Positions 51,001 through 60,283 of a DNA stretch of 64,000 nucleotides are shown here, in pieces (position 1 is the first letter of the stretch; every line of letters begins with the position of its first letter). Position numbers and translations under genes: made by a program. The notes beneath the pieces are model-generated. The model was not told the DNA's origin, made no database searches, and saw only the letters and a list, made by a program, of their open reading frames with translations. Source of the DNA: Nonomuraea angiospora (GTDB lineage: Bacteria; Actinomycetota; Actinomycetes; Streptosporangiales; Streptosporangiaceae); contig NZ_JADBEK010000001.1 of the NCBI RefSeq assembly GCF_014873145.1, positions 10,664,001-10,728,000 of the forward strand, given 5' to 3'.

Positions 51001-51106
51001 GCTTCCTCTCCGCGGTCGAAGGACATACCGGCACTTGCCTATCCCGCGCTCCGGCCGGCGGCGCGTCATTTCAAGATATTTCTAAGAGACCAGCCGCAAA
51101 TCAGAA

Positions 51107-52324
51107 ATGTCGGCAGACTGCCTTACCGTGCCTTTCTCCTGGTACGGCGCCGCGGCCATCGGCCTGGTGCTGACCCTCACCCCGACCCCCGCGCCGACCC
51201 CTGTGCCGACCTCTGTGCCGACCTCTGGGCCCACCCGCACGGTCACGTGCGACCCCGAGCCCGGCGTGGCGGAGGTCACCGGCAGGCCGTGGCCGCAGGA
51301 GAGGCTGAGGTTCGAGCGGGTGTGGCGCTTCACCAGGGGCGAAGGGGTCACCGTCGCCGTCGTGGACAGCGGCGTGGACGCCACGCACCCCCAGCTCGCC
51401 GGCGCCGTCACCACCCAGGTCGATCTCACGGGCACGGACCTGCGCGACTGCGTCGGGCACGGCACGGCGGTGGCCGGGATCATCGCGGGACGGGACCTCA
51501 CCGCGCGCGGCGTGCCCGTCATGGGCGTCGCGCCGGCCGCCCGGATCGTGTCGATCAAGCAGACCGAGGGCAGCTCGGGCGACGTGTCCCGGCTGGCCCA
51601 GGGCATCAGGCGGGCCGCGGAGCTGGGCGCGGACGTGATCAACGTCTCCGTGCAGGCGCACGACCATCCGGCGCTGAAGGCCGCGGTGGCGTACGCGCAG
51701 GCCAAGGACGCGGTGATCGTGGCGGCCGCGGGCAACGTGCGGCAGGACGACGGCGTGGTCACGCCCGCGTACCCGGCCGAGTATCCCGGCGTGATCGCGG
51801 TCGGCGCGGCCTCGCCGGACGGTGGCAAGTCGGAGTTCTCCAACAGCGTGACCCGCATCTCGGTGACCGCCCCCGGAGCCGGGATCACGAGCGCGTGGAC
51901 CGGCGGCGGCTACCGTACGGAGCTGGACGGCACCAGCTTCGCCGCCCCCTTCGTGGCGGGCGTCGCCGCCCTGGTCAGGGCCCGGCACCCCGAACTCGAC
52001 CACTGGCAGGTCAAGCGCCGGCTGGAGCGCACGGCGGACGGCGGCGGCGCGGCCGGCACCGGGGCCGGGCTGGTCAACCCGCTGCTCGCGGTCACCTCGG
52101 TGCAGCCCGACGCCGGGGAGAGCGCGCCCGCCGCGCCGCCGATCGTGCTGGCCAGGGCCCCGGTGCCGGACCCGCGCACGCGCGGCGTCGCGATGGCGAT
52201 CACGGCGGGGGCGGTGGGGGCCACCGCGCTGGTCGTGTTCCTGGCGTTGACGCTGCCCAGGGCCCGTCGCAGGGGCTGGCGGGCCGGAGGGGCCCAGACA
52301 TTTACAGGAAAGTTGAAATCGTAG
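51107..52324 (+). CDS. mycP: Mycosin, type VII secretion subtilisin protease
   Basis: 405 aa from ATG 51107. N-terminal hydrophobic signal segment and Pro/Thr-rich linker. The S8 catalytic triad is intact: Asp87 in VVDSGVD, His118 in GHGTAVAG and Ser277 in GTSFAAP. A C-terminal membrane helix (about 365-388) is followed by an Arg-rich cytoplasmic tail, the standard mycosin layout. It sits in the membrane of the ESX apparatus and processes or stabilises it. The propeptide is short compared with mycobacterial members. Confidence 0.92.
   Translation: MSADCLTVPFSWYGAAAIGLVLTLTPTPAPTPVPTSVPTSGPTRTVTCDPEPGVAEVTGRPWPQERLRFERVWRFTRGEGVTVAVVDSGVDATHPQLAGAVTTQVDLTGTDLRDCVGHGTAVAGIIAGRDLTARGVPVMGVAPAARIVSIKQTEGSSGDVSRLAQGIRRAAELGADVINVSVQAHDHPALKAAVAYAQAKDAVIVAAAGNVRQDDGVVTPAYPAEYPGVIAVGAASPDGGKSEFSNSVTRISVTAPGAGITSAWTGGGYRTELDGTSFAAPFVAGVAALVRARHPELDHWQVKRRLERTADGGGAAGTGAGLVNPLLAVTSVQPDAGESAPAAPPIVLARAPVPDPRTRGVAMAITAGAVGATALVVFLALTLPRARRRGWRAGGAQTFTGKLKS
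52304..52319 (+). promoter_or_regulatory. ACAGGAA-NN-TTGAAAT motif upstream of the WXG100 operon
   Basis: ACAGGAAAGTTGAAAT overlaps the last codons of mycP, 90 bp before the first WXG100 gene. It matches 14 of 16 bases with the minus-strand site at 60220-60235. It may act as a promoter or activator box for the secretion genes. Confidence 0.45.
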
Positions 52325-52408
52325 CCCTGCCCGCTTTGACCCATTTACTTTGATCCGCAGTACGGGAAACCCGGTCGAATTCGGGTTCACGAGATCCGAG
52401 AGGTGCAC

Positions 52409-52732
52409 GTGGCAGAGCCGACACGTTATCAAGAGGGCAGCCAGCATAGCGCGGCCGAACGCGCGCTCATCGCACACCAGAACATCACCCAGATCCACAA
52501 CAGGCTCACCCAGATTCCCGCGACGCTCGGCGCCGCCTGGCAAGGCGAGTCCGCGAACGTCTACCGCCAGGTCCTCGACGAGTGGAACCCGCAGTTCAAG
52601 AAGGTCATCGACGCGCTGCACACGATCGCCGAGAACCTCAAGAGCTCGGGCATCACGTACACCGAGGCGAACACCCAGGCCAGCGAGGTCGCCACCAGGC
52701 TCAAGGCGGCGCTCGGCGGCGGCCAGCTCTGA
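52409..52732 (+). CDS. WXG100 family protein (EsxA/EsxB-like), first of pair
   Basis: 107 aa. GTG 52409 is favoured over GTG 52403 because GAGAGG lies 5 nt upstream. Two helices separated by W44-Q45-G46. Helix 1 is ERALIAHQNITQIHNRLTQI, and helix 2 contains YRQVLDEWNPQFKKVIDAL. The length and WxG turn are standard for WXG100 secreted dimers. The second WXG100 gene follows after 16 bp. Confidence 0.92.
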   Translation: MAEPTRYQEGSQHSAAERALIAHQNITQIHNRLTQIPATLGAAWQGESANVYRQVLDEWNPQFKKVIDALHTIAENLKSSGITYTEANTQASEVATRLKAALGGGQL

Positions 52733-52748
52733 CGAACGGAGAATCACC

Positions 52749-53048
52749 ATGACGGGTGGCGGAGACATCATCCTCGCCAATTTCGACGAGATGGACGAGA
52801 TCGCGTCGGAACTCGGCCGGGCCTACGCCAATCTGGTCGGCGAACTGGCCGACCTCGAAGACGACCTCAAGGTCCTGGAGACCTGGGACGGCTCCGCCAA
52901 GGAGGTCTACCGGACGGCCAAGGAGCAGTGGAACAACGCGGTCGTGGCCATGGGTGACACCATGCAGCGCTTCGGCCCCGCCCTGCACGACGCCACGGAG
53001 ATCATGCGCGACGCGGAGGCCGCCAACATCCGCCGCTGGGGCACCTGA
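52749..53048 (+). CDS. WXG100 family protein, second of pair
   Basis: 99 aa from ATG 52749. W46-D47-G48 turn, then YRTAKEQWNNAVVAMGDTMQ. Helix 1 is acidic (LADLEDDLKVLE), complementary to the more basic helix 2 of its neighbour, as expected for an EsxA-EsxB-type heterodimer. Together they are likely the main substrates and signal carriers of the secretion system. The next gene starts 5 bp later. Confidence 0.92.
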   Translation: MTGGGDIILANFDEMDEIASELGRAYANLVGELADLEDDLKVLETWDGSAKEVYRTAKEQWNNAVVAMGDTMQRFGPALHDATEIMRDAEAANIRRWGT

Positions 53049-53053
53049 GGCCG

Positions 53054-53389
53054 GTGGATCAGCCTCTCATCGACCCGGCCACGGCGGGCGACACGGCGAG
53101 GTGCAGGCCGGAGGCCCTGCTCGACGTGGCGGGCAAGCTCGGCGACAGCCTGCTGCCCCGGTTGCGTGCGGCCGTGTACCAGGTGCCCGACCTGTCGCCG
53201 GCCGCCCCGGGGAGCTGGGACATCGCCCAGGGGTACGGCGAGACCGTGCGCAGGGCCCGGGTGGCGACGGGCGATTCGCTGCAGTTCGTCATGGAACAGG
53301 TCCAGCGGATCGTCGACGACCTGGCCGCCACCGCGAACACCGTGCGGGACGCCGACCAGCGGGCCGCGGGCACGGTGCCGCGTACGTGA
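53054..53389 (+). CDS. ESX-associated helical protein (EspC-like)
   Basis: 111 aa from GTG 53054. Two helical halves (DVAGKLGDSLLPRLRAAVYQ; SLQFVMEQVQRIVDDLAATA) joined by a turn with SWDIAQGYGE. Length and layout match small type VII secretion-associated proteins, though the WxG turn is altered to SWD. It lies between the WXG100 pair and the PPE-like gene and is probably co-secreted or a chaperone. Confidence 0.7.
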   Translation: MDQPLIDPATAGDTARCRPEALLDVAGKLGDSLLPRLRAAVYQVPDLSPAAPGSWDIAQGYGETVRRARVATGDSLQFVMEQVQRIVDDLAATANTVRDADQRAAGTVPRT

Positions 53390-53403
53390 TGTGAGGGGAC
53401 CTG

Positions 53404-54729
53404 TTGCCGCAACCACAACCGATCAAGCACGGCTGCCTGCAGGGCGGGAACGTCAACGCGTACGGCGGGCGCGAGGAGATCCGGCGGCTGGTCATGGGGA
53501 CCGCGCCGGAGGAGTTCGCGCCGGTCGTGGACGCGTACAAGAAGACGTCCCAGCTGCTCACCGACACGATCGCGGCGCTGGGGGACAGCGCGGCGCGGCT
53601 GGTGGCCGACGGGAACTGGGGCGGGGAGTCCGCCAGGGCCATGCTCACGCGCATGAACCGGCTCCAGGCGTACCTGCAGTCGCTGCGGAACGGTGTGGAT
53701 GGCGTCCCGCCCGCTCTGGAGACGGTGGGCGGCGAGCTGGCCTCGGCCAAGGAGCGCTTCGACAAGGCCACGGAGCAGCAGGAGTACTGGGTGGAGGCGA
53801 GCGGCATGGGCGCGGGGTCGATGGAGCCGCTCAACGACCCGGACGCGGACGCGCGGGCGTTCATGCAGCAGCTCAACGGCGTCTACCAGCGGGCCTACAC
53901 GGCCATGCCGGACGCCCTGGCGTGGGACCCGGAGCTGGCCTCGCCGGCCCCCTACCTGCCGCCGCCGGTCGCCCCCGTCTCCGCGCCTGCGCCGGGCGGC
54001 GACCTGCCGTTCGAGAGCACGGTGCCGGTGCGGTCCCGTACCGATCTGGCCGGCACGCCCGGCCACCCCTTGACTCCCGCGGGCCCGCTACCCGGTCAAG
54101 CTGCGGTGCCGGGTGCGCCCGCGGGGGCGTCACCGCCCACCTCCCTGGCGAACTGGCCGGGCGTGCCGCCCGCCGTGGGAGGCGGGCAGCCGGCTCCGGC
54201 CGGGCTGCTGCCGTCACCCGGTACGACGCCATCGGGACCCGGCGCCCCCGCCACGGGGACCACCCCGGCCGGGACCACTCCGGCCGGGACCACTCCGGCC
54301 GGGACCACTCCGGCCGGGACCACTCCGGCCGGGACCCCGCGGCCACCGGGCGACCCGCGCAGTCCGGGGACGAATCGCCCAGCGGACCCGAATCGCCCAG
54401 CGGACCGGAATCGCCCGGCGGACCCCTTCCAGAGCCGTGCGGCGGATCCCTACCAGAGTCCGGGCACGAGCGCCGCTCAAGAGCCGAGGCCGTCCGGGCC
54501 GTCGGTGCGGCCGGGCAGCGTGCCGGTCGTGGACGGCTCATGGCCCCCGGCCAGGTCGCCCGTCGCAGGGGCCGAGCCCGGCGCGACGGCCTCCGGCGGC
54601 ATGCCGTTCCTGCCCATGGGCGGATCCGCGGACGGCGGGCAGAGCGCCCGCAGGTCGACCGCGTCGAAGAGCGCCGACGACGACTTCTTCCGCCCCGAGG
54701 TCGTCCACGGCCCGCCGGTGGTGGGGTGA
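53404..54729 (+). CDS. PPE-like secreted protein with Pro/Thr-rich tail
   Basis: 441 aa from TTG 53404 with GAGGGG upstream. Helical N-terminal part to about residue 175 contains the WxG-type NWGGESARAML. The long tail is low complexity: five GTTPA units, then NRPADP repeats. The acidic end reads DDDFFRPEVVHGPPVVG. The end resembles FETDDMGGPSVIA of the protein at 49131, with an aromatic residue in an acidic patch followed by GP-x-V. Both are likely exported by this system. Confidence 0.72.
   Translation: MPQPQPIKHGCLQGGNVNAYGGREEIRRLVMGTAPEEFAPVVDAYKKTSQLLTDTIAALGDSAARLVADGNWGGESARAMLTRMNRLQAYLQSLRNGVDGVPPALETVGGELASAKERFDKATEQQEYWVEASGMGAGSMEPLNDPDADARAFMQQLNGVYQRAYTAMPDALAWDPELASPAPYLPPPVAPVSAPAPGGDLPFESTVPVRSRTDLAGTPGHPLTPAGPLPGQAAVPGAPAGASPPTSLANWPGVPPAVGGGQPAPAGLLPSPGTTPSGPGAPATGTTPAGTTPAGTTPAGTTPAGTTPAGTPRPPGDPRSPGTNRPADPNRPADRNRPADPFQSRAADPYQSPGTSAAQEPRPSGPSVRPGSVPVVDGSWPPARSPVAGAEPGATASGGMPFLPMGGSADGGQSARRSTASKSADDDFFRPEVVHGPPVVG
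54256..54330 (+). repeat. 15-bp tandem repeat coding GTTPA
   Basis: Five copies of GGGACCAC(T/C)CCGGCC from 54256, in frame, the last four identical. Confidence 0.9.
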
Positions 54730-54733
54730 GGCC

Positions 54734-55060
54734 ATGTCCGGCGACTTCGTGGCGACGCAGGTCGGCTCCATCCGCGAGATGGGCCGCAACCTGGCCGCCG
54801 CCCCCATGCGGGACCTGGAACGGATGTCCTCGGCCATCGGGCACATCGATCTCTCCTCCGGCGCCTACGGCGCGTTCGGCCTGCTCGGCGGCTCGCTGGG
54901 GCAGGCGTTCGACGACGTCAAGCAGGCCGCGGTGACGTATCTGAGGGCCAAGCGGGCCGAGGTGTCCGCCATCCACGACAAGGCGTACAGCACGGCCAAC
55001 ACCTACGTGGACGGCGACGGGAACGCCGGCCGGGCGGCCGCCGACATCACCAGGACGTGA
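54734..55060 (+). CDS. Small helical type VII-associated protein
   Basis: 108 aa from ATG 54734, 4 bp after the upstream stop. Helical, with IREMGRNLAAAPMRDLERMS, a Gly-rich centre (AYGAFGLLGGSLGQAF) and RAKRAEVSAIHDKAYSTANT. The layout resembles EspC/DUF2580-type secretion-associated proteins. The stop overlaps the next start by 4 bp. Confidence 0.65.
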   Translation: MSGDFVATQVGSIREMGRNLAAAPMRDLERMSSAIGHIDLSSGAYGAFGLLGGSLGQAFDDVKQAAVTYLRAKRAEVSAIHDKAYSTANTYVDGDGNAGRAAADITRT

Positions 55061-55764
55061 ACATGCTCGAACAACCGTGGTCCGTCATCGAGGGTTCGGC
55101 GATGGCCGTGACCGGCTCCATGCTCCTCGGCTGGAACCGCGCCCGCTACGCCACCCTGGTCCTGCCCCTCATGTACGGCGACACCGCCCAGCAGCGGGCG
55201 GCGGCCGAGGCGTGGGACGAGCTGGCCGGGGCCCTGCGGGCGCACCCGAACCTCGTGGACGGCTCGGTCAGGAACGTCGAGTGGACCGCCCCCAGCGCCG
55301 AGCTCTACAAGGGCACCGTGCAGCAGTACTCCGACGACGCCGCCGACAAGTCCGCCTCGCCCAAGGCCTCGGCCGACACCCTGCGCCTGACGGCCGGCGT
55401 GTACGACGTCCTCGGCAAGGCCGTCTTCCTCACCGGCGCGAGCATCCTGACCGCCGGGGTGATGCACAAGGTCGCCCAGGCGAACCCGTTCACCAGGGTC
55501 GCCGCGGAGGTGGCCGCCACCGGCTTCGGCCGCCGGGCGGACCACCAGGCCGGCGCGATCGCCGCCAGGGCGCGGGCCTTCGCGGAGGGCGGCAAGGGCG
55601 TGCTGGGCAAGGTGGCGCAGAAGCTGGTGCAGATGTCGCCCGCCAAGCAGGCGCTCGTGGGCGGCGCCGCGGCCGTCACGGCCGGGGTGATGGGACAGTC
55701 GGCGGTCGCCGACCAGTTCGGCGGCACGAAACTCGAGACTCCGACTCCGGGGGTGAAGGCATGA
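55057..55764 (+). CDS. Type VII locus membrane-interacting protein, unknown
   Basis: 235 aa from GTG 55057. The N-terminal half is helical, with LEQPWSVIEGSAMAVTGSML and a WxxP turn near VEWTAPSAELYKGT. The middle has a hydrophobic stretch (VLGKAVFLTGASILTAGVM). The C-terminal part has a second one (ALVGGAAAVTAGVMG). Its organisation parallels the protein at 39509 (WXG-like head, hydrophobic tail). It may be a paralogous substrate. The stop overlaps the YbaB start. Confidence 0.6.
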   Translation: MNMLEQPWSVIEGSAMAVTGSMLLGWNRARYATLVLPLMYGDTAQQRAAAEAWDELAGALRAHPNLVDGSVRNVEWTAPSAELYKGTVQQYSDDAADKSASPKASADTLRLTAGVYDVLGKAVFLTGASILTAGVMHKVAQANPFTRVAAEVAATGFGRRADHQAGAIAARARAFAEGGKGVLGKVAQKLVQMSPAKQALVGGAAAVTAGVMGQSAVADQFGGTKLETPTPGVKA

Positions 55765-56189
55765 CGGCGTTCGACGAGAGTGCCATGGACCGGCTGATCG
55801 CCGAGGCGCAGCGGCCCTCGGACGGGCTGGACGACCTCTACCAGCAGGTCCTCGCCGTGAAGGGGACCGCGCAGGACCCGGACAAGCTGGTGCGGGTCGA
55901 GTGCTCGGCGCAGGGCGTCACCGGGCTGGACATCGACCCGAGGGCCATGCGCTGGGGCTCGCAGCGCCTCGCCGAGACGATCCTGGTGCTGATCGCCGAC
56001 TCCCTTGCCGACATGCAGGCCAGGTCCGCCGAGCTCCTCGGGGACGTCCTGGGGGAGGGCCCGCTGGACCTGGCCGCCGAGGGCAACCCCGCCGACCTGC
56101 GGATGCGGGCGGCACGGGAGGCGTACGAGCAGGCCATGGACCAGGCGGTGGCCGAGCTGGGCCGCATCGAGCGGGACCTCGACCGCTAG
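55761..56189 (+). CDS. YbaB/EbfC-family protein, copy 2
   Basis: 142 aa from ATG 55761. The core LVRVECSAQGVTGLDIDPRA and the long helix RLAETILVLIADSLADMQAR match the YbaB fold, with a longer C-terminal helical tail than copy 1 at 41066. Last gene of the plus-strand substrate operon. Its stop overlaps the stop of the convergent eccC gene. Confidence 0.78.
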   Translation: MTAFDESAMDRLIAEAQRPSDGLDDLYQQVLAVKGTAQDPDKLVRVECSAQGVTGLDIDPRAMRWGSQRLAETILVLIADSLADMQARSAELLGDVLGEGPLDLAAEGNPADLRMRAAREAYEQAMDQAVAELGRIERDLDR

Positions 56190-59100
56190 AAGCCGGGGTC
56201 GAGGTAGGCGGTCTGGACGAGCTTCTCGCCCGACCGCCGGTCCACGTAGAGCCCGCGCCCCGGCGGGAGCTGGCGCGGGCGCACGTTCCCGAACAGCTGC
56301 CCCTCGTCCCGGGGCCCCGACAGCATCACGGCGGGCGAGTTCATCTCCTTCAGCCGCCGCACGATCGGGTCCAGCATGCTCCGCCCGGCCCCGCCCATGG
56401 CGCGCGCCAGGACCAGGTGCAGCCCGATGTCCCTGGCCTGCGGCAGCAGCTCGCCGAGCACGCTCAGCGGGTTGGCCGAGGTCGCCACGAGGTCGTAGTC
56501 GTCCACGATGACGTACAGGTCCTGGCCGGTCCACCAGCTCCGCGTCCGCAACTGCTCCGAGGTGAGGTCCGGCGGCGGCAGCCGCGTCAGCATCACCTCG
56601 TGGACGCCCTTGAGCAGCTCCGCGGCGGCGGCGCTGGAGGCCGCGTACCCGATCCGGTGCTCGGTGTCGGTCGCGTCCAGCAGCGAGCGCCGGTAGTCGA
56701 TGACGATGAAGCGCGCCTCCAGCGGCGTCTTCGCGGTCGCGATGCCCCCGGCGAGCACCCGCAGCAGGTTGGTCTTGCCGCTCTCCGTGTCGCCGAACAC
56801 CACGAAGTGCGGGTCGGCGTCGAAGTCCAGCAGGACGGGCGCCAGCGCGGCCTCGTCGATCCCGATCGGGACGCGCGTGCCGCCCTCCGGGGGAGCAGGG
56901 AGGGTGTGCGCGGGCAGCAGGGCGGGCAGCAGCCGCACGGGTGGCGCCGGATGCCCGCGCCAGGCCGCCGCCGCGGCTTCGACCAGGGCGGAGACCCCGT
57001 CGGCGAGGTCGTCCACGGTGGAGCGGCCGTCGACGCGCGGCAGCGCGGCCAGGAAGTGCAGGGCCTCGCGGGTGAGCCCGCGCCCGGGGGCCCGCTCGGG
57101 CACGTTCGAGGCCGCCTTGCGGTCGATCTCGGAGTCGAAGGAGTCGCCGAGCCGCAGCTCCAGCCGGGTGCCGAGCAGGTCGCGCACCCCGGCCCTGAAC
57201 TCCATCCACCGGTTCGCGGTGCCGATCACGTGGATGCCGAACCCCAGGCCCCGGGTCACCAGGTCGCCGAGGTCGGGTTCGAGCAGCTCGTACTCCTGGC
57301 GCAGGATCGCCCAGCCGTCCACCACGATGAACACGTCACCCCAGCCGTCACCCTCGTAGGCGCCCGAGGCGACCATCCTCCGGTAGGTGGCCATGGAGTC
57401 GATCCCGCGCTCGACGAACAGCCGCTCGCGCCGGTCGAGCAGCGTCTTGACCTCGGCGACCGTCCTGCGCACGGCGTCGGCGTCCAGCCGGTTGGCCACC
57501 CCGCCGACGTGCGGCAGCCCGGTCAGCGAGGTCAGCGTGCCGCCGCCGAAGTCCAGGCAGTAGAACTGCACCTCCTTGGGGGTGTGCGTGAGCGCGAGCG
57601 AGGCGATCAGCGTGCGCAGCAGCGTGCTCTTGCCGGTCTGCGGCGCGCCGACGATCGCGACGTTGCCCGCCGCCCCCGACAGATCCAGCCAGTACGGGTC
57701 CCGCCGCTGGTCGAACGGGCTGTCCACGATCCCCGCCACGGCGTGCAGCCGCCCCGGCCGGTCCTGGCCGGTGCCCGCGGCCGTCAGCCCGTGCTCCGGC
57801 GTGGCCTCGACGGGCGGCAGCAGCTGGTCGAGCGAGGCGGGCTCCTTGAGCGGCGGCAGCCAGATCCGGTGCGCCGCCGGCCCCTGCCCGGCCAGCCGGC
57901 CGACCACGATCTCCAGCAGGCTGTCCTTCTTGCCCTGCTTTCCGGGCTCCGCCACCACCGGCGGCGCCTGCTCGACGGGCGGCATCGGCACCCGCTCGGG
58001 CCCGTACCAGACGATCTTCCCGCGGTGCCCGGCGCGCGCCGTCACCGCCGGCCCCTGCGCCGAGGCCACCTGGTACGGCCCCGACACGTACGCCGCCTTG
58101 AACCGCGTCATGCCCGTCGTCTCGAACATCAGGTAGGCGTTGCCGGGCTCGGGCGGCAGCGAGTACGCGTCCGCCACCCCCAGCACGGCCCGGCTCTCGG
58201 CCGCCGAGAACGTCCGCAGCCCGATCCGGTACGACAGGTGCGTGTCGAGCCCGCGCAGCCGCCCCGACTCCAGCCGCTGCGAGGCCAGCAGCAGGTGCAC
58301 GCCCAGCGACCGGCCGAGCCGCCCGATCATCACGAACAGCTCGATGAACTCCGGCTTGGCCGACAGCAGCTCGCTGAACTCGTCCAGCACGATGAACAGC
58401 GTCGGCAGCGGCCGCAGGTTCGCCCCCTGCTCGCGGGCCTGCTCGTAGTCCCGCAGCGAGGCGTGGTTGCCGGCCGCGCGCAGCAGCTCCTGGCGGCGCA
58501 CCAGCTCGCCGTGGAGCGCGTCGTGCATGCGGTCCACCAGCGGCAGCTCGTCCTCCAGGTTCGTGATGACCGCCGAGACGTGCGGCAGCGCGTCCAGACC
58601 GAGGAAGGTGGCGCCGCCCTTGAAGTCGACGAGCACGAAGTTCAGGGTCTCGGAGGAGTGCGTGATCGCCAGCGCGAGCACGAGCGTGCGCAGCAGCTCC
58701 GACTTCCCGGAACCGGTCGCGCCGACCACGAGCCCGTGCGGTCCCATGCCGCCCTGGGCGGCCTCCTTGATGTCCAGCTCGACGGGCCGCCCGTCGGCTC
58801 CGAGGCCGATCGGGACGCGCAGCCGGTTCCTGACCGGGCGGGGCTGCCACGTCTGGGCGGGCGCGAGCCGCCGCGCGTCGCCGATCCGCAGCAGGTCGGT
58901 GAGCGTCGTGTTCGTGGCGAAGACGTCCCGCACCTCCTCCGCGCCCGCCCCCGAGCCGGTGCGCATCGGCGCGAGCTGCCTGACCAGGGCGGCGAACGCG
59001 GGCGGGTCGAGCCGGTCCGGCCGCCCCAGCCCCGACCTGACCTCCTTGCCGAGCTCGTCCTCGGCGACCCTGACCACCTCGTCCGCGCCGACCTCCAGCC

Positions 59101-60181
59101 GCAGCGTGAGCTGCGCGGGCACCTGCGCGGTGGTGCCGCCGACGTCGATCACGGTCACGCCCTCGATGACGTCCAGGCCGAGCTGGCTGCCCGCGGGCAC
59201 CATGCCGCCGTCCATGACGACCACGTGGTACGGCAGCGCGTCCGCCGAGAGCCCCTTGCTGAAGCGCGGCCGGTCCTTCAGCTCGAACCCCAGCAGGTCG
59301 TCCAGCTCGCCCAGATCCCCCGCGACCAGCCGCACGGGGCCGGCGCCGTCCTCCTCGGTGGGGTGCAGGGCGTGCGGCAGCCACTTGACCGGCTCCCACT
59401 CGCGGGCCCTTTCGGCGCCCGCGCAGACCGAGATCCGCAGGTCCTCCGGCGAGTGCAGCGCCGCCGCCTGGGCCAGCAGGGCCCGCACGAGCCCGCGCGC
59501 CGCCGCCGGGTCGCCCGTGATCACGATCCTGGCGAACGAGTGCAGCGCCAGCGCCACCGGCAGCCCGGGAACGGTGGCGTGCGTGCGGACGAACCGCCGC
59601 AGCGCGCCCGCGGTCACCGGGTCGAGGTCCTCGATCGGCTTGGTCTCCGGCGGGATCAGCGGCAGCGCCAGCCGCTGGGCCGAGGTAGCGATCCTGATCT
59701 GGGCGAAGTCGTCGTCCCGGGGCCGCCGCTCCCACAGCCGGGTGGTCATCACCAGCGACCACAGGGCGGCCGGGTCCGGATGGTCCCAGGTCATGGCCTT
59801 GTGCTGCTGCGCCGCGGCGGCCCGGACCCGCTTCCTGACCTGCTCCAGGTAGCGGTAGTAGTCGCGGCGCTGGCCGTTGAGCTGGCTCTTGCGCTCGCCC
59901 GCGCCGCGCATCATCTGGCCCACGGTCATGCCGATCATCGAGACCGCGAACAGGCCGCTGGAGACCAGCATGATCGGGTTGTTCGTGGAACCGCCGGTGA
60001 ACATCAGCGCCATCGCGCCCGCGCCCGCCAGCATCGGCAGGTACGTCAGGAGCTGGGTCAGCCCGCCGCCCGTCACCGTCTCGGGGATCTCGGGCGGGGA
60101 CTCCAGCAGGACCTCGCCGCCGGGAGGTTCGGGTGGCCGGCGCCGCTCGGGCCTGCGGACCACGATCAGGCTGCCGCTCAC
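56186..60181 (-). CDS. eccC: EccC, FtsK/SpoIIIE-type ATPase of type VII secretion
   Basis: 1331 aa. GTG 60181 is chosen because it gives the family-typical start VSGSLIVVRRPERR; no Shine-Dalgarno is visible and the frame is open further upstream. Two membrane helices (about 45-90) precede three ATPase domains. Walker A Lys are at 493 (GATGSGKSE), 851 (GAPQTGKST) and 1136 (GDTESGKTN), and the Walker B regions read TLFIVLDEFSELL, VFIVVDGWAIL and LYVIVDDYDLV. It is a single-chain EccC (EccCa and EccCb fused) with all three nucleotide sites plausible. It drives substrate recognition and export. Convergent with the copy-2 YbaB gene. Confidence 0.93.
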   Translation of the reverse strand: MSGSLIVVRRPERRRPPEPPGGEVLLESPPEIPETVTGGGLTQLLTYLPMLAGAGAMALMFTGGSTNNPIMLVSSGLFAVSMIGMTVGQMMRGAGERKSQLNGQRRDYYRYLEQVRKRVRAAAAQQHKAMTWDHPDPAALWSLVMTTRLWERRPRDDDFAQIRIATSAQRLALPLIPPETKPIEDLDPVTAGALRRFVRTHATVPGLPVALALHSFARIVITGDPAAARGLVRALLAQAAALHSPEDLRISVCAGAERAREWEPVKWLPHALHPTEEDGAGPVRLVAGDLGELDDLLGFELKDRPRFSKGLSADALPYHVVVMDGGMVPAGSQLGLDVIEGVTVIDVGGTTAQVPAQLTLRLEVGADEVVRVAEDELGKEVRSGLGRPDRLDPPAFAALVRQLAPMRTGSGAGAEEVRDVFATNTTLTDLLRIGDARRLAPAQTWQPRPVRNRLRVPIGLGADGRPVELDIKEAAQGGMGPHGLVVGATGSGKSELLRTLVLALAITHSSETLNFVLVDFKGGATFLGLDALPHVSAVITNLEDELPLVDRMHDALHGELVRRQELLRAAGNHASLRDYEQAREQGANLRPLPTLFIVLDEFSELLSAKPEFIELFVMIGRLGRSLGVHLLLASQRLESGRLRGLDTHLSYRIGLRTFSAAESRAVLGVADAYSLPPEPGNAYLMFETTGMTRFKAAYVSGPYQVASAQGPAVTARAGHRGKIVWYGPERVPMPPVEQAPPVVAEPGKQGKKDSLLEIVVGRLAGQGPAAHRIWLPPLKEPASLDQLLPPVEATPEHGLTAAGTGQDRPGRLHAVAGIVDSPFDQRRDPYWLDLSGAAGNVAIVGAPQTGKSTLLRTLIASLALTHTPKEVQFYCLDFGGGTLTSLTGLPHVGGVANRLDADAVRRTVAEVKTLLDRRERLFVERGIDSMATYRRMVASGAYEGDGWGDVFIVVDGWAILRQEYELLEPDLGDLVTRGLGFGIHVIGTANRWMEFRAGVRDLLGTRLELRLGDSFDSEIDRKAASNVPERAPGRGLTREALHFLAALPRVDGRSTVDDLADGVSALVEAAAAAWRGHPAPPVRLLPALLPAHTLPAPPEGGTRVPIGIDEAALAPVLLDFDADPHFVVFGDTESGKTNLLRVLAGGIATAKTPLEARFIVIDYRRSLLDATDTEHRIGYAASSAAAAELLKGVHEVMLTRLPPPDLTSEQLRTRSWWTGQDLYVIVDDYDLVATSANPLSVLGELLPQARDIGLHLVLARAMGGAGRSMLDPIVRRLKEMNSPAVMLSGPRDEGQLFGNVRPRQLPPGRGLYVDRRSGEKLVQTAYLDPGF

Positions 60182-60219
60182 GACGCCATACAAGCCGCTG
60201 ACGTAGCGAAACAGTCGAT

Positions 60220-60235
60220 ATTTCAAAATTCCTGT
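60220..60235 (-). promoter_or_regulatory. ACAGGAA-NN-TTGAAAT motif upstream of eccC
   Basis: On the minus strand reads ACAGGAATTTTGAAAT, 39 bp before the chosen eccC start. Same motif as 52304-52319 with two changed bases in the spacer, and in the short eccC/eccD divergent region. Confidence 0.45.
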
Positions 60236-60283
60236 ACGTATTAAGCCCGTCGCGTTCGGTGTGCGATCCATACACTCGTCCGG

